A DNA stretch of 64,000 bases from Artemia franciscana (Eukaryota; Arthropoda; Branchiopoda; Anostraca; Artemiidae): NCBI RefSeq assembly GCF_032884065.1, contig NC_088867.1:22140281-22204280 (forward strand), written 5' to 3'. The notes beneath the pieces were generated by a model. That model ran no database searches. It worked only from the letters and a program-made list of their open reading frames with translations, and was not told where the DNA came from. Position 1 is the first letter of the stretch, and every line of letters starts with the position of its first letter. Positions 43,946 through 55,144 of this stretch are shown here, piece by piece. The position numbers were made by a program, and so were the translations under genes.

Positions 43946-44468
43946 TACAAAGCGGTATTTACCTACGATATTTGCACCACCTACTGTTTGAAATACGGTC
44001 TGTCACAGGGTTTCATTAGTTTATTTAGAATGATTTATTTACGTTTTAAGCATGACTTTTGTTTGCTACTTCTGCTCCCCTTTGGTTTAAATTAGTTCTG
44101 TACTTATTTTAAAAAACTTCTTTTGTTGATATTTTTTTTATTGATGAATAAACCAAAAAGATTTTGGGTTGCTCTTCATATTCTGGACAAAATTTTGCTA
44201 GGAATTCTAAAAATAGCTATATTATAGAACTACAAATGGTTGGGTACGGGTACTAGTATTTTAAAAAATGTGAACAATTTTGAGAATTTTTGGGGGGTGA
44301 AGCTGTTCCGTCGTATCTACTGTTACAACCTTTGATATAGACGAATAATGATCAAACACTTCGTTGTAGGAATTTTTTTGTGTGTGTTATATTTTGCTTT
44401 AATAGCTTGTTTGTTTACATTTATGCATTTTGAGCTAGTATATTAGCTAATATAGTTCCAATTTGTTG

Positions 44469-44499
<31 letters not shown>

Positions 44500-44805
44500 C
44501 GAAGAATCCCTGTCAAGATTTGTTTCCAGTTGCGATTCCCTTGGTTCTGAAACTTTTATTGAGGTGTCTTCACGGCCTGAAATTATAATGAGATAAAAAA
44601 AAAAAGAGATCACACTAAGAATATAACACACTATAACACACACTTTCAAACTAAGAATCAATACAACCATATTTTTTTTCAAACATTCTTTGTCGCTGAT
44701 GAGCTCCCTTCGGTCAACAAATCAAAATTTAGTATCTACTTGTCCTTTCCGTCCAGTATTCCTTCACAGTTTCAGCTAGGTCGCTTAAGGCGTTAATCTA
44801 TACCA
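43946..44805. other. No recognised gene; A-tract
   Basis: Counterpart of 571-1479; poly(A) at about 44470-44495. Confidence 0.5.
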
Positions 44806-45830
44806 TTAACCGTATATGAACTATTGAAGACGTCTCATTCTGATATCCTGGATGGAGATAGTGTCATTTGATTTAGTTCAACATCACCTTCAATATTTAC
44901 AGAAAGTTTCAAATATCTTAGCCGCGTATTGCAGATGAACCATTTTGACACCCTGGACGCATACAGTTCACCGATTTAGTTCAATATCCCCATCGGCATT
45001 CCCTCAAGACAGAGTGTTTTTTGATTTAGTTTAACATTTCTCTCAACTTTCGGTGAAAGTTCCCACTTAATACTCTTAAATGTTCCCGAGTTATTGCATA
45101 TATGCCATATTGACATTCATAATGCACTTAATGTCTCCTGAATTAGTTCAATATACCTCTCGATATTCACTCGAAATTTTTACTTAATACTGTTAGTTGT
45201 TCCTGAAATATTATAAATGCGCCCTTTTTTTACCTTTATGTTCACAGTTGCTTTTGACTTTGTTGTACCATGTTTGTTTATTCCCTGAAAGTTTCTACTG
45301 TGGTCCATGGAACTTCCTGAGATACTGTCAATATGTCTTTTTGGCAACTTTGATGCTCATAGTGGGTTTTGATTATGATCAGTACCATCTGTACAATTAT
45401 CTGAAAGCAATTCTTGTTATATTATATCAATTTTAAGCGATTCTTGTTATATTATAGGTTCATCATTTTGACGAAATGGATGCACATAGTGTCTTTCGAT
45501 TTAGTTTAGAATCCTCTCCCAGCATCCTCTGAAAGCGTCTGCTAAATACTCTTAGCAGCTCTTGATATTTTGCAGACGTGCCCTTTCGACTACTTAGGTG
45601 TATATAGTATACTTTGATTTTGTTCGACACCCTCCTCACCAACGATTGAAGGTTCCAACTTAATACCCTTAGAAATTACTAAGATATTGGAGATGTGCTC
45701 TTTTGACTACCTGGATGCACATATATTCTTATGATTCAGTTCGATTTTCTTCTCAACCTTCTCCTTAAAGTTTAAACTTAAAACCCCTAGCTGCTCAGTT
45801 ATTGTATACTAGCCATTTTGACAATCATGA
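44806..45830. repeat. ~116-bp tandem repeat block (copy 3)
   Basis: Counterpart of 1480-2730. A deletion at about 45407 joins TTATCTGAAAG to CAATTCTTG and removes about 226 bp, close to two 116-bp units. Confidence 0.75.
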
Positions 45831-46323
45831 TATTAGTCTACTTTTAGTCTACTTTCATGTTTAATTCCTGGTCTGACATGTTGAGAGCCAAAATAATTGG
45901 ACAATATCAACGCGGTAGCTCCCGAAAATGTCTGGGACAGCACTGCAACGCAACTGTGACCATGACTGGGGTCTTATTTGGAACCGGTTTTTGACTGATT
46001 GGAAACCAGTAACATCTGGATTGCCTCGTGGGTTGGACCTCACTTCCTCAAGGCCATGGTCACACAACAGTTGCATGCGCAATGTGTTATCAATTCTAGT
46101 TTCTAAACATTTGCCCCGTGGCCGCTGGGCCTTAATCGCCCCTGAGCCGTTCTTGATAGTGCAAATGCGTCTTTCTTACGACATTGTTACACGTAGTACA
46201 CCTTCTTGATTCTCATACAGTTCAGCACCCTTCTCACCATCCCCCAAGACCTGACTAAATTTGATTTCAAAGGATTTCAATAAAAGGGGTACCAGAATTG
46301 ATAATAAGTAAAATACGCTTAGC

Positions 46324-46325
<2 letters not shown>
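45831..46325. other. GC-richer spacer
   Basis: Counterpart of 2731-3206, with a short direct repeat (TAGTCTACTTT twice near 45835-45856) also present in copy 4. No gene recognised. Confidence 0.4.

Positions 46326-46420
<95 letters not shown>
46326..46420. repeat. (TA)n microsatellite
   Basis: Counterpart of 3207-3281. Confidence 0.95.
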
Positions 46421-46421
<1 letters not shown>

Positions 46422-47507
46422 ATAATATATTAGTTCTTCATCACTTTTCGATGGTTTTATCTCCATGGGGCTCTTAGAAGATGTAAATTTTTTAAATCAC
46501 ACCTTATCTACCCATGAAAGTTTTTGCCCAGAAAATTTCTTTTCCGCCAAAAACTAATCCATGCTACCCCCGCCCCCCTTAGGTAGTGCTCATTTTCACA
46601 TTTAGCATTTATCTCGTATTGACTAATTCAGTTTTAAGGAACACATTTGTATCTGTGCTTTTCCTATATCACAAAATGTTCCAGGAAAGTCTAAAAGGAT
46701 TTGTTAATAGCAAGCATAATTACATGTGAAGAAAAAAGGTTTTCTTCATATGGTCTTGAGGTTTTCGCTCTTGTAATTTATTTAGCCAGTATTCAAAATT
46801 TATCCTTTTATAAATTTTTTAGTTCGGAAATATTTATTGTCTATTGTCTGCAAATGATTGACTTTTCTTTTCTTTTCTAGATAATGAAGTAGCTGGGCAG
46901 TAAATTTCGGACAGTAAATTTCTCTGTATAAGCCTGTTCTCTGTTACATTCGTCTTTTTGTGTATAGACGCTTATATTTACATAAAAAGACAGTGCAGCA
47001 GAACTGGTTTCTTATAATTTTAAAGTTTAAATAAAAAAAAACAAGGGTTCTAAACCTCAAGTTAAATAAAATCTCAGTAAAATTCACGTATATTTTTTTT
47101 GCTCCCCTTTTTATATTTTACTAAAAAAATAGAACCCTTAAAAAATTTTTAATCAATTTTGCTTCAATTTTTTGCTTATCCTTCACCTAACGAATTTACT
47201 GCTCATTGAAGCTGTGCAATTATGTGGCCTCTGCTCCTGCCAAAGAACCTCTTCCTCACTCAACATACAACAATATTTTTTCATTTTATATTTTAATATA
47301 AATTTAATCAATAAAATATTGTTTCTTTGTATTTTTGCAAACTGCTTGTTGTTCTTAGAGCTAGGGATAGTTCACAAGGACGGAGTACAAGATAGAGAAA
47401 ATTAAAATAAATACATAACTATGTTTATCAAAACAATTTATGAAGAGCACTTACTATACACGAACAATTATTGTATACTTTCAACTTTAAGCATCCCCTT
47501 TTAAGAA
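46421..47507. other. No recognised gene
   Basis: Counterpart of 3282-4374, ending inside the 23-nt hairpin. Confidence 0.5.
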
Positions 47508-47838
47508 AAAAATACAAAATTCCATATTTTTGTATATAGGAGCTTGAAATTTCTGCATAGGGCTAAATTTCCCAATTATATTTGAAAAGACTTAGTCAGG
47601 TTTTGGGTTTCAATTTTGGCAGCCCTTTTCTTGCCCCCTTGAAAATATGGGTCAAGTTTCAATCTTTGTAATTTTGTAGAGCTCTAACAGCCGAAATTGT
47701 AATTTATATTGTTGCTGGCGATTTTCTTTTTTTCTTTTGATATTAACCGCTCCATATTCAAACAATTTGTTCTTTGGAGTAAAAAAAAGTTATGACACCA
47801 AAAAGGGTCATAACCTTCAGAATGATTCCTCATTCTAA

Positions 47839-47861
47839 CAAAGGTTAGAATCTAACCTTTG
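47839..47861. repeat. 23-nt perfect palindrome
   Basis: Arms CAAAGGTTAGA and TCTAACCTTTG around a single A. Able to form a cruciform; no function inferred. Confidence 0.85.
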
Positions 47862-48186
47862 GGTGGAAGGGGTGGGGGGCTCATTTGCTTTGAAATTGCT
47901 AATTTTGACCCCCTCCCAGTCACCACTGTGCCCCTCCCCTATGTCATTCTCTAAAAATTTAAGGATTTTTTTTCAACGTATTGGAAAGGTCAAATAAACA
48001 TGCCTCTGGGGATTTCACGACCCCTGTAGCCAAGGGCCGTCCTCAGCAAAAGAAATGAGAAACAACGAATAAAAGAGAACTCGCATCAAAACCAAAATAT
48101 TTTCAAAACAGCTTTAGCAGCATTACTTCAGGGAAATTCACCCAGGAGTATCCTGGTTGAACTGTAAATTAAGACTAGCTACAAGA

Positions 48187-48508
48187 CCAATTTAGATAAG
48201 ACTTTAAGTAAAAGTTTTCGTCCCAATTTCAGGAAATAGAAGAATCATTTATGCTATTTAAGAAGAAGAACGAAATCAAAGACACATTCAAACCTGTAAA
48301 AACTCCTGTAGCTTTGATGGCGGTCTTTTGATGTTTTTTTTCTTTTCCCGACTCTTTGGTCTATTGAGGCTCGACAACTTTGTCAATATTTGTCATATTA
48401 TTATGGGAAGCACGTTGGTTCTCCTCTTCGCCTGGTTCTATATCAAGTAAGTAGCCAATTATATTGATTATAGTAGCCAATTTAGATAAGACTTTAAGTA
48501 AAAGTTTT
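48187..48508 (+). repeat. Pair of 32-bp direct repeats
   Basis: CCAATTTAGATAAGACTTTA plus 12 further identical bases occur at 48187-48218 and 48477-48508, 290 bp apart. This could be a tandem duplication remnant or the borders of an insertion. Confidence 0.85.
48233..48336 (+). CDS. Exon-like segment, unrecognised
   Basis: After a TTTCAG acceptor (48227-48232) an open frame reads EIEESFMLFKKKNEIKDTFK, then PVKTPVALMAVF and a stop. It is lysine- and glutamate-rich and coding-like but short; I do not recognise it. It lies between the 32-bp direct repeats. It may be a terminal exon fragment or chance. Confidence 0.25.
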
Positions 48509-48512
48509 AGTC

Positions 48513-48517
<5 letters not shown>

Positions 48518-48568
<51 letters not shown>
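48518..48568. repeat. (TA)n microsatellite
   Basis: TA run followed by TGTATGTATG repeats. Confidence 0.95.
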
Positions 48569-48570
<2 letters not shown>

Positions 48571-49254
48571 GTATGTATGTATGTATATGTATAGTTTATT
48601 AAGTTCAACATTCAATAAAGACCCTTACCAGTTTCCAGGAATAAGCCGAGATCGGCGGCATAGAAAAAAAAAACGGGACAAAACCTAAGTGTTGCTCTCG
48701 TAACACAAATACAAACTAAATACTTAAAATATAGCTACAATTTATTTTGCAACCAAACTATAGCTAATTGTGTGGTATAAAGAAGTTGCTTGGCCAGTTT
48801 CTTGTCACTTCCCGAGTGTCTATTATATAATAGATGAGTACCAAAAAACAAACAAATGCAATAAACTTTCAGGAAACATAGGTTATGAAACATGAAATTT
48901 TCTAATTTGAATCAGCCAATCAGAAAATTGTCTGAAAAATCTAAAATTAGGGCTAGAAAAAATCTCGGCATTAGTAAAACCTCATCGTGAATGGGCCTTT
49001 AGCAAACGCTAAAATCAAACCAAATTACGGCTCTTTTCTATGATTTTAAGATTTATGTTACCGTAAATGTCAAAAAATTGTGAATGTCGACTTTCACTGG
49101 TTAAAGTCAACAAACACCAAATGCATCTGTAAAAGATCAAATATTTCATTACATTCTTATGCATTCGTACCCTTACCGGTTATTTTCGACAATCAGAGAT
49201 TTGCTCGGGTGAATGTCCAAAAGAGAGGAAAAAAACCAGATCCTTATCTCTAGC

Positions 49255-49440
49255 GAAATAAACAAGAGGGCGGAAGAATTTGCGCATCACGTTCTTTGGG
49301 TATTTTTAACATTTGGTGCTCCTGTCATATTGCAATCTGATATTGGACAGAGAATTTTGTAATTAAGTCATATCCAAAATTTTCGCTATGTGGAAAGATG
49401 TTAAGGCAGGACGTACTCTCAAGGAATCTTCCTATACCTC
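49255..49440 (+). pseudogene. Retroviral-type integrase core fragment
   Basis: Plus strand from 49261 reads NKRAEEFAHHVLWVFLTFGA then PVILQSDIGQ. After a frame change it continues ENFVIK. This matches the DDE integrase core of LTR-element/KRBA2-type integrases around the second catalytic Asp (LQSDxG). Typical family members have LQSDNGREF; here N is I and the frame is broken. It is a short relic with no flanking LTRs seen. The overlapping minus-strand ORF (49325-49546) is a shadow. Confidence 0.6.
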
Positions 49441-50267
49441 CCATGCTAAACATTTGGAGTTTGCCTGACGTTCCTGAATTAGTGATTTCGGCGGTTTTTA
49501 TGTTAATAAAAATAAAAAAAATTGGTGAATGTTTTGATTTAATCAAATCTTAAAGCCAAAAATTATAAATATTTTTTTATTCCAAAATAATTATTTAACC
49601 TGTTTTGGGTTTGCATTCTAGATTGCTATACTTGAGATTGTTGTTGTAGGGTACCAAAAAATAGAGCAAAAAATTTTCGATTCAACAATCAGAAACTTAT
49701 TTCTATAATATATACTTCATGGCTGCAGTCCCTTCAAGCACTTCACATAGTTGTGTTCCGAAGTCAAAAATTCCCCTTAAAAAACTAGATACAGCTGTAA
49801 TCGGAGCGTGTGATAATGCATAAATTGCATCAAGGGACTAACCACTCAGATTGTTCAGGAGCAATTCAGGGTCTAGAGAATAAGTAGCGTGCAGACATTA
49901 AACTGCCAGTTAAGAAATACATTTAAAAAATTATATTGTATAAATAGTTACAAGAAAAATTGCTAAGGATAGCCTGCGCCTAATTGTAATTTTGAGTGAG
50001 AAACCCCTTAAGCTCAACCTTCTTGTGTTTGTTTAGTTGAAGTGACGAAGAAAACTGATACCTTTTGTATTTGACCGAGTTGCCGCCTAAGAAAAAGAAT
50101 TTACTAGGGAGTGAAATTCTTGGACTTTGGCGAGGCCTTAAGATAGTTCCTGGAAAGCCTCGTCATAGTCATAGCATCTTCTTCTTTTTTGCCTAGTTAA
50201 CAAATGCAAATACTGAAATCAGAGAACAACGTACAGAAATTGCCGTTACTTTTGAAACAGAAGATCA

Positions 50268-50400
50268 GCCAAAAAAAAGTAGTACTTACGTAGTAAGTAC
50301 TACTTACTACGTTTTCGCATCAAATTCAAGTCAAATTCAACATCAAATCAAGTTAAGTAGTACTTAAAAAGTAGTACTACGTTTTCGCATCAAATTCTGG
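50268..50400. repeat. Nested palindrome and direct repeats
   Basis: AGTACTTAC-GTA-GTAAGTACT is a perfect 9-bp-arm hairpin near 50281-50301. TACTACGTTTTCGCATCAAA plus TTC occurs twice about 70 bp apart, and TCAAATTCAA words repeat between them. Confidence 0.75.
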
Positions 50401-50808
50401 CTAAAAAAAACGCAAGCTAATATTTTTAGCAAGAGGGGGAGCGAAAGGAAATCATCTTCTGCAATCAACATAAATTTTACGATCCTCACAAAACAATTTC
50501 GTCTGGCTCAAATTTGTGATACTGTACGTATCCAAGTCCCTGATACGACCTTGGTCGCACACATAACTGAAACGTTTTAGTGGTTGTTATTGAAATAGAA
50601 GATTCCTCAGCTTCCTATGTCGCTTCTTACCTGCAGTTCAAAAGCTTGATATTTTTATTTAAATAAAAATAAATTCGAGCGACGATCAGTCACAAAGTGT
50701 GATATACAGATATCTTTATTTTTGAGGCGGTCACATAGGATATATAAGAGTCAGTGATCATTGTACCTCATAATTTTCAATTACTTCCTTCGCTTTTCTA
50801 GAACATAC

Positions 50809-50946
50809 CTTCGAAAGCTTGGCTTTCAAATCCCGGAATTTTTCAACCAATAAAGACACTTCAGTGGCTCTATCTAACTGCTCCCTTGCCAATGCACTTC
50901 CAAGTCTCTTATAGGGTAAAATTACTGTTTGAATGAACGGGGAATT
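50809..50946 (-). CDS. Exon-like segment with splice sites, unrecognised
   Basis: A minus-strand frame is open across 138 bp. It includes SPFIQTVILPYKRLGSALAR, then EQLDRATEVSLLVEKFRDLK and AKLSK, and ends at a good donor (TTTCGAAG|GTATGT). Upstream is a T-rich tract ending AAATTTTAAG; an alternative CAG acceptor lies at 50925-50927. The charged, helical composition differs from the flanks. The frame continues open on both sides, giving a 113-codon ORF at 50758-51099. I do not recognise the protein. It could be a single exon of a gene or a decayed fragment. Confidence 0.35.
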
Positions 50947-51281
50947 CTTAAAATTTGAATGTGTTAAATTAAAGAAAAAATAGAAAATCAATAGGACTGG
51001 AAACAGTAACGGAAATCTTAATTTTTCATCGGTTCTAGTTTCTTTCATGTTTTCTTTTCTTTTATATAGATAGATATTTTTTATTTTCATCCAAAACATA
51101 TAAATTAAACAAAGAATTTACCATTAACGGCCACTCTTAAGACAAAAGAGTCCTGACTGTGGCCGCAATTCTAACCATCATGAATCTGCTAAATCATTTC
51201 TTCAAATGATTTTGAAAAAAGAAAAAAAAATCTTTGGGGGGGGGGGGGGGGTAAAAAAAACAAAATAATTAATATTAAATA

Positions 51282-51446
51282 CTAAATAAATAAGTACCCT
51301 TTCCTCTTATCACACTTCTCTCCTTTTTAAAAAATGGAATTTAACCATTCTCTTGAATGATGCCAGACTTACTGCCGCTCTGACCGATTCTGGAAGGTCA
51401 TTCCAGACGCTAACACCTATGTTCCTGAGAACAAATCCTGGTCTCG
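51282..51446 (-). pseudogene. LINE ORF2 C-terminal tail, second family
   Basis: Minus-strand frame RPGFVLRNIGVSVWNDLPES, then VRAAVSLASFKRMVKFHFLK, then a stop near 51282. This matches the common LINE tail pattern GxxxWNxLPxxVR...SxxxFKxxLK. Upstream sequence has a stop just before it, so only the tail remains. It is a different family from LINE-A. Confidence 0.65.
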
Positions 51447-51735
51447 TTGTATTTCTTCACTCGTGAGTCAAATCCTCCAAATTCCGGGTAAAATAAGGGT
51501 GATAAAACGAGTTAGTTTTGAAAAAAAATCATAAAAGTACTCAGGGCTTACCTTATTTACACTTTGAAAAACAAAATCAATATATCGAAGCAATATGACT
51601 TGGCTTCGGTATATAAAAGTCAATATGACTATGCTTTCGTAATAAACTTTCACGTTCGAAGAAAGCAGTCAGTGTCACCCATTTCACTATTTTAAAGCCT
51701 GAACTTCATAGAGGACCGAATATTAATTTGTTTTT

Positions 51736-52084
51736 TTATGGCACTTGGTATTAACCAAGTGACATATAGCAATCGCCAATTCTGTCGGTCTGTCTGTCGG
51801 TCCCGGTTTTGCTACTTTAGGCACTTCCAGGTAAGCTAAGACGATGAAGTTTGGCAAGCGTATCAGGGACCTGACCAGATTAAATTAGAAAAAGTCGTTT
51901 TCCCGATTTGACCATCTGGGGGGGGGGACTTGGGGGCCGGTTAATTCGCAAAAAATAGAAAAAATGAAGTATTTTTAACTTATGAGCGGGTGATTGGATC
52001 TTAATGAAATTTGATGTTTGGAATGATATTGTGTCTCAGAGCTCTTATTTTAAATCCCGACCGGATCTGATGATATTGGGGGGA
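51736..52084 (+). mobile_element. Hairpin/GTCT repeat element (single monomer)
   Basis: The simplest version in the window: hairpin at 51742-51761, GTCGGTCTGTCTGTCGG, then one monomer of about 300 bp with a G-run (51920-51928), ending in GGGGGGAGTTGGAGGGGG, where it fuses with the copy-4 unit. It marks the left border of copy 4. Confidence 0.75.
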
Positions 52085-52402
52085 GTTGGAGGGGGAAACC
52101 CCTCCACTCTCTTTACTACTACTACTATGAAGAACTCACCGCAGCACCAAGCCACTGGAGTCCAACACAGCTAAGCACGCTCCTCTATCCCAATTTATTC
52201 AGAGCCTCCCTATTTACACCCTCCCAGGAAGTTTCTATTCCCTTTAAATCTTTCTTTATGACATCCTCCCACCTCAACTGCGGACAACCTGCTTTCTGTT
52301 TAGCCCTAGACAGTTGGCTGAAAAGGACAATTTTTGGTAATCTGTCATCCTTTATCCGCAGATTGTGCCCCAGCTATATCTACCTTTCTCTCATTACAGC
52401 CC
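52085..52402 (-). pseudogene. LINE-A C-terminal tail (copy 4)
   Basis: Same as copy 1, to which it is closest. Confidence 0.7.
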
Positions 52403-53309
52403 TACAAAGCGGTATTTACCTACGATATTTGCACCACCTAATGTTTGAAATACGGTCTGTCAGAGGGTTTCATTAGTTTATTTATAATGATTTGTTTACG
52501 TTTTAAGTATGACTTTTTTTTCACTACTTCTGCTCCCCTTTGGTTTAAATTAGTTCTGTACTTATTTTAAAAAACTTCTTTTGTTGAAGCATCTTCTGTT
52601 TGTTAAGTTAAAAAAATTAATTTCTGTAAGTTTTGTTGATATTTTTTTATTGATGAATAAAAGCAAAAAGATTGTGGGTTGCTCTTCATATTCTGGACAA
52701 AATTCTGCTAGGAATTCTAAAAATAGCTATATTATAGAACTACAAATGGTTGGGTACGGGTACTAGTATTTTAAAAAATGTGAACAATTTAGGTAATTTT
52801 TGGGGGGTGAAGCTGTTCCGTCGTATCTACTGTTACAACCTTTGATATAGACGAATAATGATCAAACACTTCGTTGTAGGAATTTTTTTGTGTGGGTTAT
52901 ATTTTGCTTTAATAGCTTGTTTGTTTACATTTATGCATTTTGAGCTAGTATATTAGCTAATATAGTTCCAATTTGTTGTAAAAAAAAAAAAAAAAAAAAA
53001 AGAGATGAAGAATCCCTGTCAAGATTTGTTTCCAGTTGCGATTCCCTTGGTTCTGAAACTTTTATTGAGGTGTCTTCACGGCCTGAAATTTTAATGAGAT
53101 CAAAAAAAGAGATCACACTAAGAATATAACACACTAATAACACACACTTTCAAACTAAGAATCAATACAACCATATTTTTTTTCAAACATTCTTTGTCGC
53201 TGATGAGCTCCCTTCGGTCAACAAATCAAAATTTAGTATCTACTTGTCCTTTCCGTCCAATATTCCCTCACAGTTTCAGCTAGGTCACTTAAGGCGTTAA
53301 TCTATACCA
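52403..53309. other. No recognised gene; A-tract
   Basis: Counterpart of 571-1479; poly(A) at about 52980-53000. Confidence 0.5.
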
Positions 53310-54590
53310 TTAATCGTATATGAACTATTGAAGACGTCTCATTCCGATATCCTGGATTGAGATAGTGTCATTTGATTTAGCTCAACATCACCTTCAATAT
53401 TTACAGAAAGTTTCAAATATCTTAGCCGCGTATTGCAGATGAACCATTTTGACACCCTGGATGCATACAGTTCACCGATTTAGTTCAATATCCCCATCGA
53501 CATTCCCTCAAGACAGAGTGTTTTTTGATTTAGTTTAACATTTCTCTCAACTTTCGGTGAAAGTTCCCACTTAATACTCTTAAATGTTCCCGAGTTATTG
53601 CATATATGCCATATTGACATTCATAATGCACTTAATGACTCCTGAATTAGTTCAATATACCTCTCGATATTCACTCGAAATTTTTACTTAATGCTGTTAG
53701 TTGTTCCTGAAATATTATAAATGCGCCCTTTTTTTACCTTTATGTTCACAGTTGCTTTTGACTTTGTTGTACAATGTTTGTTTATTCCCTGAAAGTTTCT
53801 ACTGTGGTCCATGGAACTTCCTCAGATACTGTCAATATGTCTTTTTGGCAACTTTGATGCACATAGTGGGTTTTGATTTTGATCAGTACCATCTGTACAA
53901 TTATCTGAAAGTCGCCTTATTACCCTAAGAAGTTGCTGAGATATTTTTGATATGCCCTTTTTTCAACCTGAATGCAGGTAGTATCTTATCGTTGAATTCA
54001 ATTTGCTCTCTGATCATTCCTTGAAAGTTAAACTTGATATCAACAGCTGTTCGTGACATGTTGCGGATACTGTCTTTTGACTATTTGTTCGGGATTTATC
54101 TCAACATGAACCGAAGGTTTCACCTTTATACTTTAAGCAATTCTTGTTATATTATATCAACTTTAAGCGATTCTTGTTATATTATAGGTTCATCATTTTG
54201 ACGAAATGGATGCACATAGTGTCTTTCGATTTAGTTTAGAATCCTCCCCCAGCATCCTCTGAAAGCGTCTACTAAATACTCTTAGCCGCTCTTGATATTT
54301 TGCAGACGCGCCCTTTCGACTACTTAGGTGTATATAGTATACTTTGATTTTGTTCGACACCCTCCTCACCAATGATTGAAGGTTTCAACTTAATACCCTT
54401 AGAAATTACTAAGATATTGGAGATGTGCTCTTTTGACTACCTGGATGCACATATATTCTTATGATTCAGTTCGATTTTCTTCTCAACCTTCTCCTTAAAG
54501 TTTAAACTTAAAACCCCTAGCTGCTCAGTTATTGTATACTAGCCATTTTGACAATCATGATATTAGTCTACTTTTAGTCTACTTTCATGT
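53310..54590. repeat. ~116-bp tandem repeat block (copy 4)
   Basis: Counterpart of 1480-2730, complete, offset 51830. Confidence 0.75.
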
Positions 54591-55064
54591 TTAATTCCTG
54601 GTGTGACATGTTGAGAGCCAAAATAATTGGACAATATCAACGCGGTAGCTCCCGAAAATGTCTGGGACAGCACTGCAACGCAACTGTGACCATGACTGGG
54701 GTCTCATTCGGAACCGGTTTTAGACTGATTGGAAACCAGTCACATCTGGATTGCCTCGTGGGTTGGACCTCACTTCCTCAAGGCCATGGTCACACAACAG
54801 TTGCATGCGCAATCAGTTAGCAATTCTAGTCTCCAAACAGTTGCCCCGTGGCCGCTGGGCCTTAGTCGCTCCTGTGCCGTTCTTGATAGTGCAAATGCGT
54901 CTTTCTTACGACCTTGTTACACGTAGTACACCTTCCTGACTCTCATACAGTTCACCACCCTTCTCACCATCCCCGAAGACCTTACTCAATTGGATTTCAC
55001 TAAAAGGGGTACCAGAACTAAGTAAAATACGTTGATAGTTGATACTAAGTAAAATACGCTTAGC

Positions 55065-55066
<2 letters not shown>
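54591..55066. other. GC-richer spacer
   Basis: Counterpart of 2731-3206. Overlapping short ORFs in all frames indicate composition rather than a gene. Confidence 0.4.

Positions 55067-55141
<75 letters not shown>
55067..55141. repeat. (TA)n microsatellite
   Basis: Followed directly by TGCCAAAAACTAATCC, so about 130 bp present after the tract in copies 1 and 3 are missing. Confidence 0.95.

Positions 55142-55144
<3 letters not shown>

Larger units (their letters stand above)
43631..47507 (+). repeat. Large tandem unit, copy 3 (subtype b, truncated)
   Basis: Matches the start of the unit up to the CATCCCCTT hairpin, where it breaks off at 47507. It has the subtype-b 52-bp deletion and a private ~226-bp deletion in the 116-bp repeat block. 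Confidence 0.9.
47508..51735. other. Unique block between copies 3 and 4
   Basis: About 4.2 kb with no match elsewhere in the window. It holds palindromes, a (TA)n tract, an integrase fragment, a LINE tail and two exon-like segments (listed separately). The rest is AT-rich without recognisable content; the 47508-48180 stretch includes C-rich and G-rich patches typical of repeat DNA. Confidence 0.7.

Noticed and set aside
50108-50140. GTGAAATTCTTGGA, which resembles part of 18S rRNA
   Set aside because: The match is limited to about 14 bases, and the flanks do not follow rRNA sequence.
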